Origin: Caenorhabditis remanei
Lineage: Eukaryota; Nematoda; Chromadorea; Rhabditida; Rhabditidae
Direction: 5' to 3'
DNA length: 64,000 bases
NCBI RefSeq assembly: GCF_010183535.1
Contig: NC_071330.1
Location: forward strand, 6,677,717 to 6,741,716
Shown: piece after piece, positions 22,887 to 34,358 of the stretch
Layout: each line of letters begins with the position of its first letter
How positions within the stretch are numbered: position 1 is the first letter of the stretch
Program-made: the position numbers and the translations under genes
The notes under the pieces: generated by a model
What the model was told of the DNA's origin: nothing
Databases searched by the model: none
Seen by the model: the letters and a program-made list of their open reading frames with translations, nothing else

Positions 22887-23411
22887 TTAAACGTAAATAT
22901 CCGACACTAACTGGGGGTTATACAAACGCGCCCCGTTGCACCACCCGCACGCCCACACCACACATGGGACCTGCCGCACCCTCCTGTTTCAGTGCCTCGG
23001 TGGCTCAGTGGATGAGGGTGCGGCTTGTAGTCAGTAGGTGTTGGGTTCGAACCCATGCTACCGAAACTTTTTTGTTGATATTTTTAAACATTAATTCTCA
23101 GTATTTTCAGTAAGTTAGGAACATTTTTCTGTTTTTAAGGCTTGCAGGATGTCTTTGGAAATTATTATTAAGACAGATTTTTACTTTGTGCCTTTATTGG
23201 AGTTTCTTCTGAAATTTTTGATATTTTCATAGTGTTTTTTCTATAAATGCAGGATTTCTGACCCAGTGTCAACTGGTTACAAAACTTGGGGGACTTTAGC
23301 TTTATATCTCTATAAATATAGTCAAAAAATTTAAATCTCGCGCCTGTTTTTAGAGTTCAATAGAGCGTATTTGCATAACCCCCAGTTAGTGTCGGATATT
23401 TACGTTAGAGT
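22887..23411. mobile_element. TIR element with 11-bp flanking repeat and internal tRNA-like box pair
   Basis: Terminal inverted repeats of about 40 bases (ACGTAAATATCCGACACTAA... at 22891 and its complement ending near 23405). The direct repeat GATTTCGGAAG sits on both sides (22876-22886 and 23412-23422), a target-site duplication of a size typical of Mutator-like elements. At about 22995-23066 there is a tRNA-like stretch with A-box TGGCTCAGTGG and B-box GGTTCGAACC. No transposase frame. Confidence 0.75.
22995..23066 (+). other. tRNA-like sequence (Pol III A- and B-box) inside the TIR element
   Basis: Read on the plus strand: CTCGGTGGCTCAGTGGATG (A-box region), then GTTGGGTTCGAACCCATGC (T-arm and B-box). 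The acceptor and anticodon stems do not pair well and the T-loop is short, so it is not a functional tRNA. It could still drive Pol III transcription of the element. Confidence 0.5.
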
Positions 23412-23422
23412 GATTTCGGAAG

Positions 23423-25356
23423 ACCAAGAAACCAAAAATGCACTATTTCTTGTTGTCAGAAAAAAACATAACTCGGATTCCTCGATGATAATTGCTTTTT
23501 CTCCATGTTTCCCTTTCTACTAGAGTCAGACCATATCTCCTGTATTGAATCATACATGACTTTTTCTAAATTTTATCCGACGAAAGTTCTTTCCGAGATG
23601 GCCTATTCGGCACCTTTCTAGGCTACGTATCTCTCTCGCTGCCTTCAATTCCCCACGTGTAGACTTCTAAGATGCATCAGTAACGTCCTTTCGCATCCCT
23701 TCTTCTTATCGTTTCCGTATCCTTTCTTATGTCGTCATCAATCGGTCTACGAACTAAATTTCTCTGGTAACCTTGGCCGGTTGTCATCTTCTTCTCAGAT
23801 CGATTATTTCTTTGTCTTTTTCTCGCTATCAAGCTCTTCTTTCCTTTCATTTACCGCATTGTAGTTCTCTTATCACATACCCATTTCGCCTTTTGTCATT
23901 CGATTTTCTCCGAATCGACCTTATGCTGTCTTCCAAGTGCTTCAATCACGAAGAACCCATCTTTTTCGTGTTTTGCTCAATTGTTTATTTGCTTTTCAGT
24001 AAACAAACGAAAACTAATAAAGACAAATATCTATTGTAGGTTCAATTATCACCGTTATCATTCGATATCTCTAAGAAGGTCGACTGTCCTTATTTTTGAA
24101 CGTTGCAAGCCAAGACAACTCCGCCTATTTCTGAGAGATAGACCCTGATCTACGTGCCCGCGCAACTGATCAGAAGAGAAGATATTGTCAAAAGTTCATG
24201 TTATGGGTTACCCGAAAAACTTTTTGCTAGTCAAATAGTTCGTCTCGTCATTGACCTGAAGGTTTATAAATAGTACCTTCAGAAATAGCCCAGCCTTTTT
24301 CATTGAGTCAAAATACAGTGCCTTTGAACTTCGTATTTTTTCAATTGAAAACTTTTCGTATGCATTCTATTTATGGTGTATTATCTTTCTATTCGAATGA
24401 TCCTTGCAAAATTTCCGAAAAAGGTTTAGCGATCGATATTTCACTTGTTTGTCATTCAAAGTTTGAGGTCACCATCCCCTCCCATTTGAAGTCGTTCCTC
24501 ACTACAAATGTAGTAAACACATTTCGAAAATCTTCAATTCGTTGGTAGTCTCCGAGTGTTCTATTTTTTATTCTCCTTCTATCTCACCCCATCTCGTGTC
24601 ATTCGCATTTCCTTATCGACGAATTTTGTGAGAGTACTCTGGTTTCAGATGCTCTCTGAAGCGATTGCAAAAAAAGAGTGGTCTGATTCTTCTATTGACA
24701 GGCGAAAAATATCACCTTTCAGTTTTCCACTTCACGCACACTTTAGTTCTGCCTGATGTGCAATTTTTGTGAATTCAGGCTCTGGTGGAGTGTTACATTC
24801 TTTACAAAAAACACATAACCAACGGTTTGACATTCAGATACTTTAAACTGTGCATTTAGCTCTGTATTTAGTGACTCTTTCCGGATACACCCACTTTGCG
24901 AATGCTTCAGCGACAAGCTAATACTTTTGATCAATTGGTTTCACATTGGTTCCGAACGTTTATTTGTTTGTTCAAGGTATATGATTGAAAAAAAAAATTG
25001 CCAGCACAACAAGAACTGCATTCTCAGTCTCCTCCTCCTCGTCCATTTTTCATAGTTTTCCTTTTTCCCGTTTTCTTTCATTTTTCAGTCGCTTCCTCTG
25101 GATGTACGCCTCGTGGTTCTCGGCTCCCGCCTCTGTCTTGACGTGTTCGTCATCCGGCCTTTTTCCCATCTTCTTCTTCTCCTTCTCCGTCTTCTTCTCA
25201 TTTTTCTCCCAGTTTTTGTTGTGCCTCTTCTTTTTCTTTGAATCTGTGAGAAGCTGAGCTCACGTCTTCGTTTTGCACGGCTCTTCTCTTTTCTTCAACT
25301 AATTCCTTCATTTTCACTGCTTTCAGGGTCCCCAAGCCGCACGTCTTCAAGGAGAA
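23423..25356. other. Intergenic, promoter region of the citrate carrier
   Basis: No supported exon. A pyrimidine-rich stretch before the next gene ends in a TTTCAG acceptor at 25321-25326, 30 bases before the ATG and probably used for spliced-leader addition. Confidence 0.45.
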
Positions 25357-26465
25357 ATGAGCGGAAAAATTCAGCCAGTGTCAGGAGCCAAGTGAGCCAA
25401 TTTTCAATACACTTATTACTCTGTTACTCGCTTCCTTCCTCATATTTTTCTTTTCAGGCCTCTCTCCATGTGGCAGCAATATGGTCCTTCAGAGAAGACG
25501 GTGCGTGGAATTGTCATCGGAGGTATCACCGGAGGTATCGAAATCTGCATCACATTTCCTACTGAATACGTCAAGACTCAACTCCAACTCGATGAGCGAT
25601 CTTCAACACCAAAGTTCAAAGGACCAATTGACTGTGTGAAGCAAACCGTGAAAGGACATGGATTCTTTGGACTCTACAGGGGTCTTTCTGTTCTCCTATA
25701 CGGATCAATCCCGAAATCTTCTTTCAGGTTAGTGATTTAACGATTACAAAAAGTGGGCTAATGTATTTCTTTGTTTTCAGATTCGGAACATTCGAATACC
25801 TCAAGTCCCAGGCAGCCGATGAACGAGGAAACCTCTCCCCGGTGATGCGTCTTCTTTGTGGTTTGGGAGCTGGTCTCTCTGAAGCCGTTTTCGCAGTCAC
25901 ACCAATGGAGACTGTCAAAGTGAAATTCATTCACGATCAAGGACTTGCCCAGCCAAAGTACAAAGGATTTGTTCATGGAGTCGGCTGTATTGTAAAGGCA
26001 GAAGGACTTGGAGGAATCTATAAAGGAGTGACTGCCACAATGGCAAAGCAGGGATCTAACCAGGCCATCCGCTTCTTTGTGATGGAGACCCTCAAGGATT
26101 GGTACCGTGGAGGAGACAACACTCAAACGATCTCGAAACCAATTGTTGGCCTGATGGGAGCAGTCGCCGGAGCAGCCTCCGTTTACGGAAACACCCCAAT
26201 TGACGTGGTCAAGACCAGAATGCAAGGTCTCGAAGCTAAGAAGTACAAAAACACTCTGGATTGTGCTATGCAAATTTGGAAGAAGGAAGGATTCTTTGCG
26301 TACGTTTATATAGATCTTCAGCAAAAATCATATTGATTTTATGTTTTTAGCTTCTACAAGGGCACAGTTCCACGTCTTTCCCGTGTCTGTCTTGATGTGG
26401 GAATAACCTTCATGATCTATGATTCGATCATAGAGTTCCTCGATCATTATTGGAAGAAACAATAA
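25357..26465 (+). CDS. Mitochondrial tricarboxylate (citrate) carrier, SLC25A1 family (312 aa)
   Basis: Four exons: 25357-25391, 25458-25727, 25781-26299, 26351-26465. The protein has the three tandem repeats of the mitochondrial carrier family, each with its signature P-x-[DE]-x-x-[KR]: [18 protein letters not shown] and TPIDVVKTR. Length 312 aa equals typical SLC25A1. The sequence stretches ([34 protein letters not shown]) are those of the citrate transport protein. It should exchange citrate/isocitrate for malate across the inner mitochondrial membrane, feeding cytosolic acetyl-CoA. Six membrane helices are expected, with no cleaved presequence. An AATAAA signal lies near 26799. I recall C. 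elegans K11H3.3 as this gene, next to gpdh-2 as here. Confidence 0.95.
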
Positions 26466-27127
26466 ATGTTCAACTCGTCATCAATCCTAATGCTCTCCGG
26501 AAGTGCATTCCGCCTCCAGACGTGTTCTTTCCAACCCTCTCTCCACCAACTGTAGTTCACTAGTATTCTAGGATAAATATAATTTGCCTCCTCATTATAC
26601 CCAGTTGCGCACGTTCTGTTTTCTGTTTTTGCTGTAGATGTAAATAGTCATATTCGCTCAGTTTGTTCACCCCAATTGCCAATTACTCTGTGATATGATA
26701 CTTCCCCCCATCCAACCCTTTTGCAATTTTGATTGTCAACCTATAACTTTTTCATGGTCCCTCTTTTCACTTGCTTACCAATTAGACACTGGTGTCACAA
26801 TAAATACATTTATACATCAGTTGTGTCTTTTGAATCGGTAGCGCCTGTGCATGAGCTGGTGCTTCCAGAAGAAACGATGAAGAATGAAAAGGAAAGCTTC
26901 AAAATAAAATTTTCTGAAAATAGCAATAAAATTCATTTTGACACAAAAATAGACAAATAAATTGAAGCTGGCTGTACAGCTAGAACGACGTACCTTGGCC
27001 ATGCAACAATGAAAAACTCGTAATTTGTGAAAAAGATGGGAGAATTGAAAAAAATACAATAAAACATTGGGACGTAAAGTAAATTAATAATTGAGAAGCA
27101 CTAATGATTGAAATCTAGAGTGGATAT

Positions 27128-30100
27128 TTACATGTGCTCTGGGTGATTTCTGAGACAGTCAACGAGTTCGGCTGGCTTCATTTCTCCAGCGCAGATTTTG
27201 TGTACAGCGGCGAAGAGTGGGAATCTGGAAGGAGGAGTTTTAGTAATTGAAAAATAACGATGAACTCACTTGGCATCAAGTCCGGTCTTTTTCATCATCA
27301 AATACACTTCTTCGGCTGTCAATGGTCCTTGTGCACTTTGTCCGTTTAACAACTCTTTCTCGACTTCGGCCATTGTCTTTCCAGTTTTAACGAATGCTTC
27401 ACACACCTGATAATCAACCAATTTAAGAGATACTCGATTGAATTAGAAAATGATACAAACCTTACGATTACGTCCTCCATAACAAGTGGTGATGAGATCA
27501 GCAATACCGCATGATTCGAAGAATGTTTCGAGATTGGATCCCGGATAATAATGCTCAACGAACTTCGTGGTTTCCATAAGACCCAGTCTGATTACAGCTG
27601 CTTTTGTGTTGTCTCCATATCCGAGACCATCAGTGAATCCTGCGGCGCACGCGACAACGTTTTTCAAAGCTCCACACAACTCAACGGTGTGCGCATCTTC
27701 AACAACGTTGATTCGAAAGTTATCAGTGTGGAAAAGCTTCTTGAGAAGTGGTCCATCTTCTGCCTTACGCTTGCATCCAATTGTAGCTTCACAGAAGTTA
27801 TCATTGGCGACTTCTGGAGCAAGGTTTGCACCCATCAAAACACTAACTTCAATCTTCAAAATCTCCTTGATTTCTTCCGAGATAAGCTTCAAGCCTCCCT
27901 TTTTTTCGGTTGATACTCCCTATAAAAACAAAGTGATGTGTTTTAAGGTCTGTGTTTCTGTTTCACTTTTAAGAACATGCTGTTTTAGGATTCGGGTGAA
28001 TGAAGGGTAGAGATAAAAGCAAGAGATTATGTTTTCAACTTTCAAAATTTAATTAAAGGGAGAAGCCAAACGGGTTTAACATGATTTGGATCTAATGAAA
28101 ATGAATGACAATAAAGCAGCCCAAATACATTCATAAGTTACAAAGTACTTGGCTACGACGGCAGATTCTATGAAGGAACATAAATGTTTGAAGAAGGATC
28201 TACATTGAACCTGTCGATAACATGTTAACAAATGATAATATGAAAACAATATGAAACACGTTCAATCGGTAACTCATGCACAATTTTTCTCTACCTGCTC
28301 ATTTTTGTCGAATGAAATTCCCTAAACAAATATAAACAACGTTTCCAGAGTTTAATTGAGGTAACAAGTAGGTTGAACTCACCTTGATCAATGAAATAGC
28401 TTGTGTGTCGCTTGGAATCTTTCCGACAAGCTTCTCACAGATTCCTTTGACAAATTGATGTGGTACGACGAAAACGAGAATGTTTGAACCTTCGCATGAT
28501 TCGACGAGGTCGGTGACGGCTACCTGGAAAAGATGAATGTACTTCGAACTTCTTGTTTACAACAATGCCGATAGCACGTGGTTGGATTCGTAGGGTGCAA
28601 TGAAAATAGAAACGATGGGTGATTAAAGTTATGACCCCTTTTTATACCGGCCAGTTATCAACATTTTGTTAAGAAACGAAAGATACTTACAACATTCTCT
28701 GGAAGAATTTTTCCTGGAAGATATTTGATGTTCTCATGTCGAGTATTGATGACTTCTGACAGCTTTTCTCCGTTCACAATTTCTTCGAAAACCCACATAC
28801 GAACTTGAGGATCAAATTGATCTGGGAAGCTTTTTGTCGTACTTCCAACGATCCGAGCGATAGCAGAACCCCTGAAAATAATTGTATAATTCAAGATCTA
28901 CAAAATTAGTTAGGTTTACCAGTTTCCGGATCCAATGATTGTGACCTTCTTTGGACTCATTGTGACAGCGGTAGATGTGGCAGTTCCAAAGTAACGGAAA
29001 AGTGAACTGAGCTGAAATATAGTAAACTCGTTTCATTATCCTGGTACAGAAAGAAGAAAGTTAAATCAATGAAAATAGACTGATAATTCTCGACTGGGAT
29101 GGATCCCTACCCTTCTCTGTCATTTATACTCGTCTAACACCACGCCTCCTGCGTTCCCTTATCAGGTTAGAGAAAAAGAGACGCAGGCGTCGAACAGTGT
29201 GTTGGCTACTAGTTTATTGCTGGTAACGATGTATCTATAGAGCAAAAATTGGACATTTAATGTTGTTTAGAATGTTTAGAGTTTATTGCAATTTAGACCT
29301 GGATGGCACTCTTCCAGGGTGAGAAAAAGACACAGCATGAGGTCCAAGATATTTGAAAACTTGGTCGATGCCTTGAGGAATTGAAGAGAAAAGCAATGGA
29401 TTCGATGCTAGGGAAGAGAGAGGGGAGAAGATAGAAGAAAGTTATTGAAGAGGCAGAGACGGAGCAAACAATTGTTCTCTATGATGATAGTTTGGTCGAA
29501 CCGAAACTGTATAATTTGAAGAATTAGGGCGGTTTGCAGGCTACTGTAGTGAGTGAACTGCGTAATCTGATGAAACATTCACGTAGTAAAGATTATGTAT
29601 TTATTCCGTTAAAAGATGGGGTACTGAAAGTATTCAAAACTAACAACCGTTGGTACAAACGTAGAAAAATTTGTACACAAAGAGGAAATCAAGAACAAAA
29701 TGACGAGTGAACACTCCAAAGATCACTTTTATTTTCCTCTTTTCTCACAAATCAAACAACTGAACAAAGGAAAAGATAGACATGATTGAGAAGATGTTCA
29801 ACTGTTGATACTTCTCCTGGAGCAACTTAAGTGATGCTAATGACATTTTCTATATGTTCTTGCTGAGAAAAAACTAGTTTCAATACTCACAAAACTTTTT
29901 ACAACGAAAAAATCATTAAAAACATGAATCGTGATAAGGAAAACTGTACGATTACGATAGATGAGAGAATCAAAGTACAAGAGTGTACTGTCTGACCGTC
30001 CTATAACTTATACTAATGAACACCAGTGGTCCTTGTTCAATGACGTCAGGGTCATAATTATTACGATCTTATCGTTTTGACATTTCTCATTATAGATCAC

Positions 30101-30338
30101 ATCTATAAATATCCGGGGTTGATATCTACGTCACTTGAAAGTGGACTATGATCAAAGACAGGTTTCCCCGTTGATGATTTTTAAAGATTGAGACGGCTTA
30201 TCAATCGATTTAATCGCGTTGATAAGAAAGCATCTTTAAAAGTTGTGGAGAACATCCAACAGTAAAGAGAGTACAGACAAATTAAGAACATACCGGCCAT
30301 TGTGAAGAGTTTTCGGAATTCGAGACGGAAGACGACAT
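27128..30338 (-). CDS. gpdh-2: Cytosolic glycerol-3-phosphate dehydrogenase (NAD+)
   Basis: Minus-strand exons: 30338-30294 (optional first), 29011-28920, 28871-28691, 28523-28383, 28321-28295 (27-nt optional micro-exon), 27919-27461, 27406-27270, 27224-27128. The NAD-binding loop is GSGNWG; the catalytic lysines sit in SLIKG and GALKN; substrate motif GGRNRKV near the C-terminus. The enzyme reduces dihydroxyacetone phosphate to glycerol 3-phosphate for lipid and glycerol synthesis. A short form (351 aa) can start at the ATG at 28960 ([10 protein letters not shown]); a long form (383 aa) adds an in-frame N-terminus from the upstream exon ([15 protein letters not shown]). The micro-exon adds GISFDKNEQ right after the SLIK lysine. 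Two start sites imply two promoters. The last exon ends 663 bp from the convergent citrate carrier. Confidence 0.93.
28295..28321 (-). other. gpdh-2: 27-nt cassette micro-exon of gpdh-2
   Basis: Read on minus: TTGTTTAG, then nine codons GISFDKNEQ, then GTAGAG. It is phase 0 on both sides. The following constitutive exon begins GVSTEKKGG, so both start G-[IV]-S. A downstream alternative acceptor (AAAAAAAG|GGAGGC) could let the two be used as alternatives rather than added. Confidence 0.65.
30041..30048. promoter_or_regulatory. CRE-like palindrome TGACGTCA
   Basis: A perfect cAMP-response/ATF-type octamer, about 1.0 kb upstream of the gpdh-2 short-form exon and 250 bp inside the first intron of the long form. 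Nearby GATAA-type sites (ttatc at 30070). Function not shown by sequence alone. Confidence 0.25.
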
Positions 30339-32367
30339 GGCGTGATAATGTTTTTCTAACTGATTCCATCTCCTCGTTCAGTTTTTATACTGGGCTCTCA
30401 GTGTCAAAATAGATACACCTTCTTATTTCAAAACTGACAAAAACAAAAAGTAGACGAGAGAACAAAAAGAGAAGAAATCATGTTGTTCACGTGAAGATCA
30501 CAGAGAGGTGTGGAGAATCTCTCGCAAAGAAAAAGAGATGAGAGCAAAGAAACAAAAGGAGAAAGTCGGGGAAGATGAGTTAGATTGATGTAATAAAACG
30601 AGAAGGAAATATAAACTAAACTGCAGCATGGGCGGTGCACAGAATTTTGGCAGTTGGTAGAAATTTATTCCAAAATTTGAACAGCTTCAAAGACATTTCA
30701 AAAAGAGGTAGAGTAGCCTATTTATTCAGTTGGTCAAGGTCATGTAGCCTACGACGGAGTAAAAAGTTGTAGCGAGCAAAATACAGGTTAGATTCGGAAT
30801 CGGTGTGGAAGAGAATGAAAAGTTTTTGAGATCGAATGGTTAAAGCGTGTTGTTTTTATCTAAGAATCGTCTATCATAATTCCGGTCTTATGTCAATCAA
30901 CATTAACAATATTTGTTTGTTTTTTGAGAAAAAAACGTACTCGATTCAGCATTCACTTCAAACACACAATTTGGAGAAGATGATTTTTAAGAATCCTCCT
31001 GTAAAAGCACGTTTTTACTAATTTTATCGAAAGAAGCAATATTTTTCAACGAAAAAATAGACGCGGAACGAATTGAAGAATATAAGAGAGCCATCAGACA
31101 CACGGCTGTTGTTGTTCGTTGGCACCGAGGAGAGGAGGGATAAAACTAGTAGCGGAAACGTAGACAGAGAAAAAAACTACTCAGCAGCTTTATTTGGCTC
31201 AATACTGCGCTCCGAGAAGCCAAAGGATTTCACATGAATGAAGAAGGAAACAATTGTCTCTGATGAGAAACTGGAAGAAATCTCATACTGGACAAGATGA
31301 GACCAAAAAAAGCTTATTTCAAATTCTCTGACTTTAAACTTTAAACGAAATAATGGAAAACGAAGTTTTAGACGCTTATTTTGCTGAAATTAAGAGAAAA
31401 CTCCTTTTTGCAAAAAAAAATGTTTTAAATAGTTGAAAAAAGCTTTATTAAACACCGTCACGCAAAAATGCAGACAACACAAATTTCAGAACTGGAGTTA
31501 CAGAAGGATCTCCATACCAACTATTCGTACGATAAAAATAAGCTTCTGAAGATTGTATTTAGAAATGACCGCTACAAAAGCAAAAAAAGAAACAGACCAA
31601 TTTAAATCAATTTAAAATTCCAGAAATGAGATACTGTAGTTACAGTAAAACCGTTTTTTATGAGTTATTCATAGATCCGGAACCATTTTGAAAGAGGGAG
31701 AATCGTTATTTCAGCCGTTGATTCTGGACGAGAAAAAAACCAAGAAAAATGAGTTTGCAAAGCTGAAGCGGGTAACTCGTATTCCTTCGAACGGGAAAGG
31801 AAGAAAACACATTTTCTTGTTTCTGAAACTTCAACTTATGCCCCGATCATGAATATGTAAAGTCTTCAAAATAATACTACTTAGTGCATTATTGTTCGGA
31901 ATGTCTCAGAAATTTCAATTCTTTCCACAATTTCGTCCCATAAAAGAGACCTCTATTGCTTCTTTATCTGACTAGAGAGTAGGCAAGTTGAAGAGACGCA
32001 GAGTTGTACAGGAAGTGCTCTCTTCTTTTGTTGCTCCATCTCTCGTTTTCTCAACTTCTCATTTGTAGACAATTCGTCTACTCTCTGATATCTTCTATCC
32101 CATGTCTTCAACTTCTTCAATTCCTAAAAAAGCTCTCCCAGTTTTATTCGTCTTCCGAGTCGTCTTTTCTACTCCCTTGAGACATATTTTTCATGATTCG
32201 TTTCTCGCAAACAGCCAACCAAATTTCGGTCCGATTTTTGACATCCGCATAAGCTTCAGCTAGCCATCTCAAACTTTTTTTTCTTGTTTTCTTCGCTTTC
32301 ATTTCCTACTAAAGTTCCAGAAATATTCAAAATGAGAAGGTGATTCTATTGAATTGGAAGTGAAACA
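30339..32367. other. Divergent intergenic region
   Basis: Lies between the divergent gpdh-2 (minus) and potassium channel (plus) genes, so it should hold both promoters. No exon seen. Confidence 0.45.
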
Positions 32368-33999
32368 ATGGGACGTCGTCATAGAAGATCAAAAGTGACA
32401 CGTGTTGTCAATCTCGTTAAAAAAATCATCGCCTTCTTCTTTTCACACATTGGATTATGTGCTCTCGTAGGTTTTATGTTATTGAAGTTTTACTGTATTC
32501 AATGAGTTCAGGTTGTTGGGTACGCTCTACTTGGAGCTGTAATCTTCAAAGCAGTGGAAGGACCACATGAAGCAGAGGTAGGGTATTTTAGGATCTAGAT
32601 AATGTCATACGAATCCAAACTTTTTAGATTCAAGCACAAGTGAAAAATGCTCGTGAGAGAGCAGTTGATGTCGTTTGGAATGCAACATTTCGAGTAAATA
32701 GGCTGGATTCGAAACAATGGAAAAAGACGGTTCTTGATGAAGTGAATTGCAATATTGAAAGTTTTTCAGTTTTTAAAATTACTATTTTTAGGTTAAAACT
32801 TTTAAAACAGTCTGTATGCAATCTATCCGAAAAGGATACGATGGAAAAGAATACGGTAAACAGGCTCAATGGACGTTTACTGGTGCATTCCTCTACAGTC
32901 TTACTGTAATTACGACTATCGGTGAGGATCAATCTGTTGAACTCTAACAATGAATTATTGAAATTCTAGGATACGGAAACACTGCTGCGAAAACTTACAT
33001 TGGAAAGACACTCACAATGTTGTACGCTATCATTGGAATCCCACTTATGCTTCTTTTTTTAACGAACATTGGAGATGTGATGGCAAAGATATTCAGGTTT
33101 GCCTCTAGAAAAAAGATCCACTTTTCATTTATGGACACATATAGGGCGCTATTCTGGCACCTTCACATATAGGATTCCCAGTGTTTCACCTGTGCAATTG
33201 ATTTCTAGTCAATCTCCTTAACCACTCGGACATGACTGCATGATTCAATATAATGTCTATCTGGTTTTCACTCTTGCAGGTTTCTGTACGCCCAGTCAAT
33301 TCGACTGAAGTTTCGATTGATTCTATGGCACAAGAAGAGAAAGGCGGCGAAGATTCGTAGAGCAAACAGTTTAGTTTCTCGATTGACGAGAGGTCATCGA
33401 GTGAAAGCTGATTCATCGGTCGATTCATTCGGATTGGGTGAGAGTGACGTACCAAAAGTAGAATGGAATATTGAAGTTCAGGTGCTGGTGCAGATGTGGA
33501 GGATTTATTGACGGCTCGAGTGGAAATGGAACAACTAGAGGTGAGGGAAATTCTAAACCTACCGTAATCAAGACACTTTCATTTATAGGTCCGTGAAACA
33601 GCAGCTGCCCAATTGGAAAGTGTTACTGTACCGATTTCATTAGTTGTCTTCACAATGCTCGGTTATCTTGGAGTTGGAACCACTATTTTCAAAGTTTGGG
33701 AGGGATGGACGTTCCTGGAAAGCTTCTATTTTTGTTTTATTTCTCTCACAACTATCGGTCGGTTTTCGAATAGTTCTTCACATTGTAAAAAATATAATTT
33801 AGGTTTTGGAGACAAATTCCCCAGCACATCTGTAAGCAATACTGACGAAGCTCAGGAAAAACTGGTTATCACCAGTATCTACTTGCTATTCGGCATGGCT
33901 CTGCTTGCTATGTGCTTCAATTTGGCACAAGAAGAAGTCCAAAACAAGACAAGATGGATTGCTGATAAGTTTAGATCTAAAGATGACGATGATGATTAA
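32368..33999 (+). CDS. Two-pore-domain potassium channel (TWK family, 372 aa)
   Basis: Nine exons: 32368-32466, 32512-32577, 32628-32741, 32792-32921, 32970-33096, 33280-33437, 33482-33540, 33589-33757, 33803-33999. The layout is the K2P one: short basic N-terminus, M1 (IIAFFFSHIGLCALVVGYALLG), a long extracellular cap loop, P1 with selectivity filter TTIGYGN, M2 (LYAIIGIPLMLLFL), a basic cytosolic loop, M3, P2 with filter TTIGFGD, M4 (YLLFGMALLAMCFNLAQEEV) and an acidic tail ending DDDDD. The channel should carry background K+ current in the plasma membrane. Each filter is split by an intron at the same place (ATC G|G), a sign of the internal duplication. A tRNA-Ser relic lies in intron 5. 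Confidence 0.93.
33190..33236 (-). pseudogene. 5' half of a tRNA-Ser(AGA), relic
   Basis: On the minus strand, GTCATGTCCGAGTGGTTAAG begins a normal Ser tRNA; D-arm and anticodon arm (ATTGA CTAGAAA TCAAT, anticodon AGA) are intact. The variable arm, T-arm and 3' acceptor strand are lost or scrambled. It sits in an intron of the K+ channel, opposite strand. Confidence 0.7.
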
Positions 34000-34358
34000 G
34001 TATATATGAAAAATTATATAAAAATTATAACATTTGTATTTGCTTGAATTTTGATAAGAAATTGGGAAAACAGCAAAATTACACAGCGGGAAAGTGTCAA
34101 CGATTGACAGAAACAGGAGCACAAAAGCATTATCACAACTGAAAAGGGTGAATTTAAGTTAGTACCCGCGTGAGAGAATGACTTTTTGAAAAATTGATAA
34201 AACGATAATTGTATGAGCTACCTGAAATTAAAGGATTTGGAGCAAACGGTATAAAGAAGATCATTTGGATGAGACAGTTGTAAAAAATATGTGAGAGTGG
34301 GATACTAAACCCTGAAATTGAAAAAAAAGAGACTAGCGATAGAGTGGAAATTAGGAAA

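Noticed and set aside
22995..23066. Functional tRNA gene
   Set aside because: Only the A- and B-box regions fit; acceptor and anticodon stems do not pair and the sequence lies inside a TIR element.
25758..26324. 188-codon minus frame opposite the citrate carrier
   Set aside because: Antisense shadow of a highly conserved exon.
27551..28010. Plus-strand frames over gpdh-2
   Set aside because: Antisense shadows of gpdh-2 exons.
30181..30369. Alternative start [12 protein letters not shown] for gpdh-2
   Set aside because: That frame does not join the gpdh-2 frame at the 29011 acceptor; the overlapping frame starting at 30338 does.
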